Assembly (NCBI GenBank): GCA_027577595.1
Contig: JANBRJ010000061.1
Location: 37,093 to 101,092 of the forward strand
Direction: 5' to 3'
DNA: 64,000 nucleotides
From: Coemansia sp. RSA 487
Taxonomy: Eukaryota; Kickxellomycota; Kickxellomycetes; Kickxellales; Kickxellaceae
The notes beneath the pieces were generated by a model, which was given only the letters and a program-made list of their open reading frames with translations, had not been told where the DNA came from and ran no database searches. The translations under genes were made by a program, and so were the position numbers. Each line of letters begins with the position of its first letter. Position 1 is the first letter of the stretch. Shown piece by piece: positions 40,701 through 50,800 of this stretch.

Positions 40701-41107
40701 AAGTCCGGGTCCAGCAAGTAGCTACCCTTCGGCTTTGTATGGCTGGCGCCTGGCGCTCCTGGGATGGAAACTGTGTTTGAGCGGGCACGCTCCGGAAACA
40801 TCGCCTCGTCACTGGGGACCGTGGGCGACTGCAGCTGCTGCAACGGCGGGTCTGCGAGAAACGTCATTACCGGCCGTTTGTTCGGGTGCATGTTTAGACC
40901 GAGACCGCCCCGCCCGGCGCCTCTACTGCGACCAAGACTGCCGCTGCCGTTGGAGCCCAGCGCAGGCGAGTTGCTTCTGCTTCTGCTCCGAGAAACGGTG
41001 TTTGGTGCAGTTTTGGAGGCTGTAGGCGCAGCGATATGTCTGTGTGACCATGAGGACATCATGGAGCCGCTTGTTCCTTGTGTGTGCTCTACCTGCGTAT
41101 GATACAT
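37778..41107 (-). CDS. Orphan large low-complexity protein, 1109 aa
   Basis: No family is recognised. Long disordered Ser/Pro/Asn/Gln-rich regions surround three islands that look folded. One is at about 265-400 (FTSLERLERRWADVKTESTR, AIYKYYFNHGEWSEFEQVFP, KLSPAELAFINTIL). The second, at about 865-895, includes FTIVYDWRPIPEDGDCDWGF. The third is a helical C-terminus at about 1010-1109 (GVLYELAYLSTQNKNVWTKS, LGSKKMAKALYESFNSNLAV). Just before the last island lies a Lys/Asp repeat. Basic RS-like clusters occur near the N-terminus (SRSRSRSNSP) and at about 640. The design resembles a signalling or cytoskeletal scaffold, but that is inference. One uninterrupted frame of this length is certainly coding. 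Confidence 0.75.
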   Translation of the reverse strand: MYHTQVEHTQGTSGSMMSSWSHRHIAAPTASKTAPNTVSRSRSRSNSPALGSNGSGSLGRSRGAGRGGLGLNMHPNKRPVMTFLADPPLQQLQSPTVPSDEAMFPERARSNTVSIPGAPGASHTKPKGSYLLDPDFTKHWEATEMPPLPPVPHVSNGAHPSSFPSLLDAPCTDQKIRFPRATDEFLRPLDSENEGGNSSDSSRTAEKTLTKKNPSVRRRKISALDGKENAFSRTNRSATMRYQSAASNGKRNHSLPAALAPPIPSLKLENYEFTSLERLERRWADVKTESTRILSSAIYKYYFNHGEWSEFEQVFPNKVLEVWEDFQSKLSPAELAFINTILVSQNPFSAATAGDKEKNIPVLARAIPLSQVVRTMVFGEDMRSRESYSLQTPGAAPEIDPEFADWLISRFNSIKASGVTSPTEESSAAANASEKSSKPTAVIDIPKQTAPKESASERPDSNHSDKQRQKLLPPPPPSSWQKQQQKQQPADTRPISRSMSIKQYLQNHEQQPQQPEHQHQRLPAQLDKHSHAPASQAHLGLGLNTPPLTAEASSGTSSTRSSTATNNSNINTANNNIINNTNSIASMANGNAAGANTNTRPKTPSIVDVARSFIGSDRLRRKRTVEKKPAPPAPPASSGRRTTLTVPSAFQPSVHEIAKTKTPSLYGEDLNLPPSPPKKSATMATTSSRPPSRSGTVKSRRHTHNFFSSSGTASLDTIEPRRSTESVRSSFRMTREIQMKDLPPLPQKALELLQGVKGAIDPRNRIVHDATSAGKKPGNITHFSSHAELIQRTPAAVDKPRSSSLTVDALDKFRGRPSTSASIVTEAQSAKSSQSRDSGSTELRFTIVYDWRPIPEDGDCDWGFNISPLAMRKPTGRKKSTAGHMVVHSHEPTMNRRRLPSPQKKDEPLAKGTALERPKTPMPDGRSKDDQTPKDKHASSQAQKPKDKQVSQALQPKDKEKDNVKDNDKDKDTDKDKDKDMPPELPKAKMPQGQVGLGISNSTSKAAAGVAVGAAGVRGVLYELAYLSTQNKNVWTKSEHVFANMQKVGLEVNRIAEQDFYDFCVDELLKASNDAYQDLQSLGSKKMAKALYESFNSNLAVLLGGSGMQ
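38157..38250. repeat. TCCTTG hexanucleotide repeat within the 1109-aa gene
   Basis: Imperfect TCCTTG units encode an alternating Lys-Asp tract (DKDKDTDKDKDKD) on the minus strand. This is a coding minisatellite likely to vary in length between strains. Confidence 0.8.
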
Positions 41108-42758
41108 TTACCTTCCGACTGGCGAGGGAGGGAGAGGAGGATGAGCAAAAGGGGGGTGGGGTAATAAAAAGGAACAAATACAACAATGAGTTAGAGATGG
41201 TGGAAAGAACAAAACAAAGAACACAAGAAAAAAGTTTGTGGAGAGGGAAAAAAGGATGCAAAAGCGGTTTCGATAGGATGCGTCGAACTTGCTGGAAAAT
41301 CAGAAAAACAAAACAAAAATGCGAGTCTGAATGGGATGTATGCCTCCTTTTTTTAGAAACGCCCAAAACAAGAAATGAGACAAAACGATGTGGATTGCTT
41401 GATGAGTGGAAGTGACGGAAAGTTGGATAAATGCGGTTCACTGGGTGTGCAATAAATATAGCGCTGCTCAGCAGGTTCACAAAAAATAAGAGAAAAAATG
41501 AGAGGATGCAGAATGATGTGCAGAGCAAGCGCAAAGCATATAAATGAAAATGCTTCTGGAAAAGCAAGACCAACCTGTAGAGCGGAAATAAGAGTGTTAA
41601 AATGGACTACTATGGAAACGCGTTTAAAGAGGAGAAAAGGAGAGGAACACGACAACAACCGCGCTGTCTCTATCCACACAACACAAGAGGCAGCGCGTTT
41701 GCTAGCATGCAACTTTGGGCGAAATAAATGACAACAGCAGGTAAGTTTACAGTAGTGTTGCCCATTGCGGCAAAGAGAAAGCTGTGGGGCAACCGTTTCT
41801 GTCTTCGCTCTGCTGCCGGCATAATGCAGGCAAGCAAAAAGAGACGTGTTCTTTCTGCCGTATGCCTTGCTTTACCCGCACGTTATTCGCTGTTACCTTG
41901 CCAAAAATTGGAGCCTCTTTGTATGTTTTCTGCAAACAGTCAAGTAGGCAAACTGATGACCATGGGTGTGCCAAGCCCTGGTCCCATTCCATGCTGGATC
42001 GACACTTCTCTCAAGACATCTCTGGCCCTGACCACAAAGAGCACTTTTTAGACCTTTTTTGATGCACACTCTTTTCGCAACCAGCACGCTCGTTTTCCAC
42101 AACTCCAAAATGGGCGAGGCCACGAGGGCGAGGTGACAAATTGCAAATCCGTCTGTAGGGTGTCAGCGGTTCAGGAAAGAAAAGCCCACATCTCCACTCC
42201 AAAAATAAAATAAACTAAAAGACTTGAGTTGGACCGATGGGCCCTATTCCTCTCAAGACCATGGATGGAAACAAATCATTTTCATCGCGCCTCCCCTCAT
42301 CCCATCTCTTTTACTCCGTACTTTGTGTCAACACAATCGCCATCTCCTCAAATTTTCCAGAAAGAAAATGAGGGAAAATCCAAGAGCGGACTCTATCAAA
42401 AGTCAGCTACTCTCTTTCTCTCTCCCTTGCAGTTGGGAGTTCTCACAAGGAAGCAAAAGCTCGCCTATCAATTTCCTTTGTATAGCAAAGAAAAATTAGA
42501 CAGCAAAAATGCAGCTTCTGAACAAATGAGCCTGAAGGCGTTTTTCATCTGTGCCTGCTCAATTACAACCAACAGAATTAAAGTGTATTTCCACACATAT
42601 GGCACGACCAAAAGGTTATCTAATATAAACAAAACTAACACATAAAAAATGTACCACCAGCTGAAGTATTTGACTGTATCAAAGAGGCGGTGTCTATTTC
42701 ATAAACACGATACGAGGCCGACTTAGTACCAAGTAACAGCCATCCGACGTAAAAAAAA
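41108..42758. other. 1.65-kb intergenic region upstream of the 1109-aa gene
   Basis: From 41108 to about 41700 the minus strand is a T/C-rich leader (mirror A/G-rich on plus). The rest is mixed upstream DNA and the 3' flank of the HMG-box gene. Open frames of 90-216 codons here have leader-like composition and no domains. Confidence 0.5.
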
Positions 42759-44891
42759 TCAGTTGCTATTCGGGAATAGCTTGTTGAACATGTCATTCCA
42801 TACATTTTGCTCCATAGCCTGGCTGTCTGGCGACCATTGCGGGCCACTGACATCCAGCTCCGATGGTGTCGCAACTGGAGACGTTGGCTGGCTCCTTCGC
42901 ACTTCGTCAAAGACCTGCTTCAGTGTCGCTACAGTCGCCGATACATGTCGCTCCATATCTGGCGACGTGTGAGCTTCTCCAAGGCTTCTGTCTGACTGAT
43001 CATTACTCGCGCCCAGCTCTACGTTATGTTCAAGCAAAGTTGACAGACTACCGGCCGCCTTCTGCTGGGATGTTGCCATGGCAGGCATAGTCAGCGACTC
43101 GCGAAGGCTCTGCTTGCTGCTGCTGCTGTTATATGTGTCGGACAGCGAACGGGTCATTCTCACCGGTGGTGCCGCTTTGATGGTTGCATTGACGGCCGCG
43201 TCGTGGCAGCCAGCAGACGCCGGTTTCTTCTTGGCCAGCGACTCTGGCGAAAACGAGCTTAGGTCGCGCGAGCACGAGACAACCAGGCTTGGCGGCGGGC
43301 TGGACAGCGACTTTGATGTCTTGCGCTTGGGTTTGGCTTTAGATCCAGTCGCACGAGACAGTTCTTGCAGCGATGTGCTGCCCGGGTTCTTCTGCTCTTG
43401 CTGCTGAAGCAGCTGCTCCTCGCGTTCCAGCCTCCTCTGCTTCTGGCGTGCCAGCAGGCGCTTTTTCTTTGCAAAGTATACCTCGCGGGCTTTGTTGGCC
43501 AGCTCGTGGAACTCTCGTTTGACCTCTTCGGGCTCCTCGCGCCAGAATTTGCCAATCACGCCGGACGCAGTCTCAACGCTAATTCCTGGCCGCTCGGCAC
43601 GCAGCTTCTCGTTCTTCATCCTCCTGTACAGAATAAAGGCGTTTGGCGGCTTGCGCAATGGCTGGTCGTCATCGCCGTCTTCGTCTTCTGGCAGCAGTTT
43701 CATTTTAGTACCCGTTTCCTTGTCGGCGCTGGCAGCGCTGGTAGCGGCACTGATGCTCTTACCGTTGTTGCTGCTGCTGGCTGTGCTCATATTGTCATCG
43801 TTGTTGCCATCTCCATCGTACCCATCGTCCACATCCATTGTGCTGTCGCCATCATCGCTCCTCAGCGCCTGGATACGCGAATTCGATGTATCTTGCCTTG
43901 TAATTGATCCTGTGTCTGGATATGGCATCGAGTTTTGCTTGCGGGCCATGGACCGTGAGACCTTGCGCTGCGCAGAAGTGGATACCTTCCTTGTGTGTTT
44001 GCTACTAGCGGATCCTGCCAGGGACAGCTGTGGCGACGGCACGGCCTCCTCTTGCGTAGTAGAAGGTGGGAGAAGCGAGCTGCCAAAGTCGTGCGAATTG
44101 GTGTAGGATGAGGACAACGACTGGGAAGGCGATGACATGAGGCCAAGATTTCCACTGATTGCCGCGGGTGTGCTGGGAATCGCAGAGGGCATGGATGCTG
44201 TTGTACTTGGCAACGGGAACCCAGGCAGAGAGGCCATGAACGACGCTGCTGCGTTTGACTGGTCGTAGAGGCCCTGGCTTGGAACTGTGGTGAAGAGCGA
44301 GGATTCGTAATACGACATGTTTGGTGCTACCTGTGAGGACGAGAACGATTCATCTGGCCCTGGGCTCAAAGGCTCGCTTGTGGTGCTGAACTGGTCGAAT
44401 GGCGAAGGACCAAGCGGGGCCATTGGTGGGCTCGTTGGATTGCTGGTGTACGGAGGCGACGCAGGTTCCATTGGCTGGTACCGAGAGCCCAGCAAACTAG
44501 AACCCAAGGACCCAAATGCAGGCGGGAGCCGGACGTCATGGACAATAGTGCTGGTACTGGAGGCCAAAGAGCTCAAACTCCTGGGCGTGTCCGGCGGCGA
44601 CTGTGCCTCTCCTCTGAGAGACCGAATGTGCTGCGGCAGGTTCTCTGCAAGAAACGTCCGTACGATGGTGACCATGTGTTCTGGCACCAGAATTGGCTGG
44701 AATCCCTGGCGCACCTCTAGATACCTCCGGTTGTCATACTTGATCAGGCTCAGTGGCGGCTGGCCACCCGGCTTTGGGACGTGCTGTTCCCGGCGTATCT
44801 CCAGGACGCGCATCTGCTGGATCAATGCCAGCTCCTGGACTGTGACCTGGTCCAGTGTCAGGGTTGGCTCTTCTTGTGACATGGTTGGCAA
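42759..44891 (-). CDS. HMG-box (MATA_HMG-type) transcription factor 1, 710 aa
   Basis: This is a sequence-specific HMG-box regulator of the MATA/Sox-like class. The box covers about 413-480: LRKPPNAFILYRRMKNEKLR, ISVETASGVIGKFWREEPEE, REFHELANKAREVYFAKKKR, with the Pro-Asn-Ala-Phe-Ile start typical of mating-type and Ste11/Rfg1-like factors. A basic coiled segment (LLARQKQRRLEREEQLLQQQ) follows. Residues 1-95 form a separate ordered region (TVQELALIQQMRVLEIRREQ, RRYLEVRQGFQPILVPEH); the linker 100-400 is Ser/Pro-rich and acidic. Its upstream region is 8.3 kb long, the largest gap in the window. Homology to a sex-determining gene cannot be decided from the box alone. Confidence 0.87.
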   Translation of the reverse strand: MPTMSQEEPTLTLDQVTVQELALIQQMRVLEIRREQHVPKPGGQPPLSLIKYDNRRYLEVRQGFQPILVPEHMVTIVRTFLAENLPQHIRSLRGEAQSPPDTPRSLSSLASSTSTIVHDVRLPPAFGSLGSSLLGSRYQPMEPASPPYTSNPTSPPMAPLGPSPFDQFSTTSEPLSPGPDESFSSSQVAPNMSYYESSLFTTVPSQGLYDQSNAAASFMASLPGFPLPSTTASMPSAIPSTPAAISGNLGLMSSPSQSLSSSYTNSHDFGSSLLPPSTTQEEAVPSPQLSLAGSASSKHTRKVSTSAQRKVSRSMARKQNSMPYPDTGSITRQDTSNSRIQALRSDDGDSTMDVDDGYDGDGNNDDNMSTASSSNNGKSISAATSAASADKETGTKMKLLPEDEDGDDDQPLRKPPNAFILYRRMKNEKLRAERPGISVETASGVIGKFWREEPEEVKREFHELANKAREVYFAKKKRLLARQKQRRLEREEQLLQQQEQKNPGSTSLQELSRATGSKAKPKRKTSKSLSSPPPSLVVSCSRDLSSFSPESLAKKKPASAGCHDAAVNATIKAAPPVRMTRSLSDTYNSSSSKQSLRESLTMPAMATSQQKAAGSLSTLLEHNVELGASNDQSDRSLGEAHTSPDMERHVSATVATLKQVFDEVRRSQPTSPVATPSELDVSGPQWSPDSQAMEQNVWNDMFNKLFPNSN

Positions 44892-47800
44892 AGTGGCACC
44901 TCTATCCCGCTGATGCAGTACAAGCAGGAGTCAGTGCTAAACACAGGGAGGAGAAATGTTAAAATGTATGTATGTGTGTGTGTGCTTGTCACTCTGCTGC
45001 CTTGATTCTGTCGTGGAAGAAAGCTGCTAAAACGAAGCAAAGTGAAGGGAGAGAAAAAGCTCTATTGCGGAGTTTGAATGTGTATATTGTTTCTGGACAG
45101 CAAACGTGAATTGGTTATGCACCCTGACAGTGTATTAATATGTCCTTTATCTTTTTCGAGACGCAACGTCTTTGAGACTTTATCTGTGCACAAGCGCAAA
45201 AAAAATAAAGAAATAGCGTAATGCTTTGTAAAGGAGCAATATACCAAGACTACAGAGAGCGATACGCGCAATGCCAGAGTTACGGGTGTGGTTTATTACG
45301 AAAAAAGGGCTTTTTTAAACTAAATACAATGGGTTGGAGGTAAAATGGTAAAAGATAAAAGAGTATATAAATATAGGATAGTTGTTGTCCACACAAGGCA
45401 ATGCGTGTTTATAATAAGGTATGGCCAAGCAAATGAAGAAGGCTATTTTCAGTGCGAAAAATAAGAGAATAAAACCCGACATATCCAACAACGATGAGGA
45501 CGACTCCATCCTCTTTTTATTTAATATGCAGTGTCGTTATTGCCTTTGCTGAGACTGCCCCTCTTTTCTGGGCTAGGTCACCTTCTGCTCGCTGGAAAGG
45601 GCAGGCGAAGAATAAACCCACCGCGTCTCTTGCCTTGTCGGTAGCCCAAGAAAACATGCAGGCGTAGCGAAAGGGTGGCAAGGAACGACGCGCTCTTGTG
45701 TCGAATAAGAGTATAGGAAAATGCCAACTTCCTTGCAGCACAGCAAGCGTTATGCACACAATCACTGAGGGGTCACACATCCGGGCATGGGGGGAGGTTG
45801 GTGAACATGCAATTGTGAACAGAGTTCGAACATTAATCCACAACCGCCGCCAAGTGCATGGCACCTTCCGATGATTGCGAGAGGAATGAGCGGCGAATCT
45901 TTTTGAACGAACTCCAAAACCGGCGACGATAGAACAGTAAAAAAGCCTGTTCCTGAATAGTCGAGTGCAAAAACAAGGAGAGGGGTGGGTAATGCATTGG
46001 ATGAAAGGGGGGTTGCGTCCAACCGCCAACGGCTATTCGCTTGCAAGGCGCCTGCATATCTGCCAGTTGGTCGTTATAAGCTTGAGAATTCGCCTTCCCT
46101 GTTCTTGCACTTCCATCGGCTAACCCGACGGAGGTACAGGCGTGATCGCTGTTTCTTTGTTGACTGTATGTATCCCTTTGTGTGCATTGTTTATTCTCTT
46201 CTGAACCAGTGCCAAATTAGGAAAGGCGAAGGGATATCCTCTCACCACGCTTTACAAATTCGAACATCTCTTAGATTCCATGCTGGAAATAGCATGAAAT
46301 AACCCAATTTGCAGTGCTCTGCCAGTTATTCACTTGAATAGATGTTATTTGCAAATGGGCGGCAATGTTTCTGCGGTCACTCCTACCCGCATATACCATC
46401 CTTTTTTCGGAGCAGCACTTGCCAACTCGCCATTCGCAAACAAGCGCATCTCCAACTAGCAAACAAACGCCCTATTATCGACGAGCACGGCCGTCTCAAA
46501 ATCCAAACAATGAAAGACGGCTTATTCCAGGCAATAATCAAAGGTATGTGTGGAATAGACAAAAGTGTCACGTTTTAACCATGCCCATGTCTTTTGTCAG
46601 TGCATCTTAGACGACGCTGTGTGCGCCGCTTGGCCACTTTCTTTTGTGCACGCAATCACGCAAGAATGAAAGTTGAGGCAAGTGGATAAAGAGGCTTTCA
46701 TTTTCTGGGTTTCATGACCAGATGATACAAGAAAAAAGTCTCATGTTTGCATGTCCTGCACGCTCTAATCCGCAAGATATGCACTGAAACTCCAGGCAAA
46801 CAACAATCAGAGTCTAGCAGGGCGGATCTTGTGGTTGGGATATATGCGAGTTGGAAAGACCAGCGTGTGGTTGTCACGTTCTCCTTTAGATTCTGTGGGA
46901 CATCGAGATTGTGTACGGTGCTCTCGGACATGCGCCTTTACGACAGAAGATACTGTTAGTGTTGAGCTTGTTGCAAGCAAACAGAAAAAGAGGTTGCTTG
47001 CTGTTCACAAGTTCCATGTCTGTTTCTCCTCCTGCCTCTTGTTTCAATCGGGCATGCTCTTACATTTCGAATCATAGTCCGCAGTGTGCATGTACTCCGA
47101 CCTTCATCCACGGAATTAAGTACCAACAATAGAAGAATTGATAGACCATGCCTCTGTTATTTTTTGTCCGTATATGCCAGCTGCATTTTGTCATGTCAAA
47201 GGCTTCCGAAACAATACCCTATTGTCTGTGTGCAGAATCTCGCTGTTCGCAAAAAATTGGGATGTGTCCGTTCTTCCAGATTGCCATTTGCTTTTGCTGT
47301 ACGCTATCTTACTCGTGGTATGTATTGCTGACTGCAAAAGATTATGAATAAACAAACCAACATTCCGTAAAAGCCTATGTGCACATCGTGAAATACGACG
47401 AATTCACAAATGCTCACAGTAAAAGCAAGCAGTATTTTTGAACGTCAAAAGAAAATACTTGTGTTATTCTATTAAAAGAGCGTTTTGGCCATGAACATAA
47501 CAATCCTCGTATGTGAAAGCGCACATTTTTGCATGCAAATGACCTGAGCAACAAACGCTAAGTTTGCATCGCTAATATTAGAGAATACCTATTTGGGTTA
47601 TTCGTAAAACGCAACATCCCCCTTTCCATGTTGCAATTTGCAAGTCTACATGTAAGCATTCATTATAGGGTATTTCCATTATTTAAATTTATCCTTGTTG
47701 CAGCTGCACTGTCCGTGTTGCAGAATAAAAACAAGCACTTTGGCAACATCCGTAAACAGGCATCGGTGCAATGGAAAAATAATAGAGGCATTTTTTGTTT

Positions 47801-50800
47801 ACATATAAGCTATTGTCGTCATTTCTGCACAAAACAGGAGTTGCTGGGGGGTTTCCACTGTCGTGAATAGATAGCTCATTATTTTGCATAAGCCATTTTT
47901 CGTAGCATGGTATGAATTTTTCCAACACGGATCCAACGACTGGTTCGCAATTTGGATTTACTTGTACTGCGCGTTGTTGATGCCGAATAAATCCTATTTT
48001 TCAAACAAATACGTTTTGAATCCTCACAGTCATGCAAGCAGCCATTGCAAGTTTTGAACAGCAGAGAAAAAAGACATTTTTCTGCATATCCGTTGCTTTC
48101 ACGACACTGCCAACAAAACACACCAAGAGTAAATTTGCAAAATACTTTAAAGATCTGTCTTTTGGAAAGCAACATTCCGTTCACTGCTATGTATAATTTT
48201 CAGTGCCCTTTTCTCTCTATTTTTCTGAGACACGAGAATTGGCAAGTGTCAAGACAATGACCATTCAATGCGAGCTCGCATACTATGCATCCAATATGTC
48301 CATCTTACATATAACAAAGTGCAAGCTGGTGGATATTAAGTTCAAAGGAAAACAACGAAAAGACGAAATGTGCATGATGTTTTTCTGGGACAGCTTACGG
48401 CTAGTTTGTTTTCTTGCTGCCTCGTGAAACATGGCTGACACAAGAGATCGCCAAAAGACATTGGATTTGGATTTTATATGCATTTTCTTTCAACAAGGGC
48501 GCGCCTTGACGTCTTTTGTTGTCAAATATGGATACTCCAGATAATACACACACCACATGAGTATTTGCATGGCTCATGGGATTTTAATTTGTGCTATATC
48601 TTTGCATAGAATACATATTTCATATACAAATCGTTTTTTCATTAGCTGCTTGCCGATCGTGTTTTTAGGACCATATGCCGTCGTGTAATGTTTTGGTTTA
48701 CGCGAATGTAGCCTTTGGTCCAAGCAAAAGGCAAAAAAATAGATAAACATGACAATGCCAACCACCTGACCCTACACGGAATGTAAACATTGCGCTTTTT
48801 ATAAATGAAATGAGGATATACCTCTGAATGAATCCCCGGATAGCTCCTTATGTGCTGACAGCTGACATGGCGCAACAATGTGTCTTGGGTGCTCGGTGTC
48901 CAGATAACAATGACTAGTCGCTGATCGGGTGATCCAAGTGGCTATCTATAGTCTGGTGCTGTTTTCCGATTGTTTGGAGATTTGTGCAAAAAAGACGGGA
49001 CAGCCGATGATTCGGTCTCTATTGAATTAGAAAACATTGCAAATTACACTACAGCTCAATATAGCTCTGTTTGCATACGTGGTCTTTAAAATAAATTTAA
49101 TATTAGTATTCTGGTTTTTCTTTTCACCGCCAGGTATTTGAATTGTGAACCGGACAATCACCTGCTGGTCTGCAATTATTATTTCTAAATAGTCTTATTA
49201 AAAAGTGAATATTGTTTTCACATATTGCTAAAAGTTATGAAGAAACAAAAGGTAATGGATTGTTCTTGTTCTGTGGACAAGCTTTGACATTTGATTCTGT
49301 GTGTCTAATTATCCACATAGAACGCATATTATAAAAGTCCGTAAAATAAAATAGATGCTAATACAAATGTATCCATAGTACTTGGTAAAACAGGTTTTGG
49401 TTTATGAGTGCATGTCAGGTTCTACAATGGCTTGATTGAAACAAATGCTTGTCTGCTTGAAAGGGGTGTCCATTTTACAATTTATTTTATATAAAATTGA
49501 TGATGCACAGTTATTCCGATTGCCGATTATTAGTATTTTTATTTGGAAATTGCAATCAGCCTGTTTAAATGACACCTTGCTAATTTTTAAAGGACTCAAA
49601 GCTGTAAAACAAGAGACTGTGATGATTCTAATGCAACATGTATTAACATGTATGTACGTATAGGAATATCCCTCCCCAGCACATCGTTTGTTTTCATTTT
49701 GTTTGCAAACAAATAGGAAAAAAGGCAAAAAACGTTCAAAACCTCGAGAAACCAAAATGGAACAACTTACCTATTCTGCTTTTCCGATTATAGTCATACT
49801 TTACCTTTTGTTCGCTTAGAGAACATGGTTATAAGACCCCCTGAACAGTACTCTCCTTTCCATGCAAGTTCAATAGTCGGTGTCTGCATACTGTTGCGTG
49901 CCTTTGCATGATTTTGTGGATTTCCCTTTCCCTGTTGCTTTGCGACAACAGCACGGGTGCCACTGTAGAAGGTAGCTGTGGCAAACAAAGCGTTCGTGTT
50001 TTCTGCTGGTGGGATATCTGTGGTCGAAATGGATGGCTAGTATTGCACGATTTATTCGTGCGTCTTTGTTTGCTTTTGTCCTGCAAGATCGATACAGAGG
50101 AATGTGCTGATGCATGAGTGTATCATTATTATGCGTATGCTTTTTTTCTAAAATGAAAAGCCGCAGCTTTTGGCTTGCCGAGACAAGCGTGCAACACTCC
50201 TTGCATATCGAACTGTAGTGGAGGATATGTCCAATGCTGGATTCCATGTCCAAAGCGTCAGAAATCACTGTTTCTGTGAATGCCGGTCATATAGCGTTTA
50301 CGATGGATGTGTTTGCATTTCAAATTCACATACACATGCAAAATAAAAACAGCAGTGTACACATGCAGATGTTAGCAGCTGGCACATGAACGATAAATAC
50401 CCCTTCTCCTCATCCATATAACTCGTAGTTGCCATGAGAATATTGGCTTGAGACTTTGTCAAGCCAAGCGAATCCAGGTACACTTTTAAAAATCGAATGT
50501 AATCCCATGTGATGCACTGCGGAACAGCAATTGCAGAGCGCAGACGGAAATTTCTTTCAAAGAGAAATGACTTTGTTTCCTTGTCGTTTTGGGAGGGCTT
50601 GTCTCTATGGATAACATCGTCAACTGAGTGTGTATTCTAACTGCAATGTGTGCAGCTCCTGATGATGGGAAAATTATCTAATTGGATGGGATATATCTGT
50701 ATTGGAGGAGGGATTGCCTTTTCCATTGCATCTGTTTGATTTTAAAAAAAATGAATTCCATGTCTTTTGCATGCTCACGCAAAGCCCAAATTATTCACTA

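Noticed and set aside
49870-50268. 132-codon minus-strand frame in the desert
   Set aside because: No domain, irregular Cys/His content and no GC-ending codon bias. It could at most overlap a noncoding exon.
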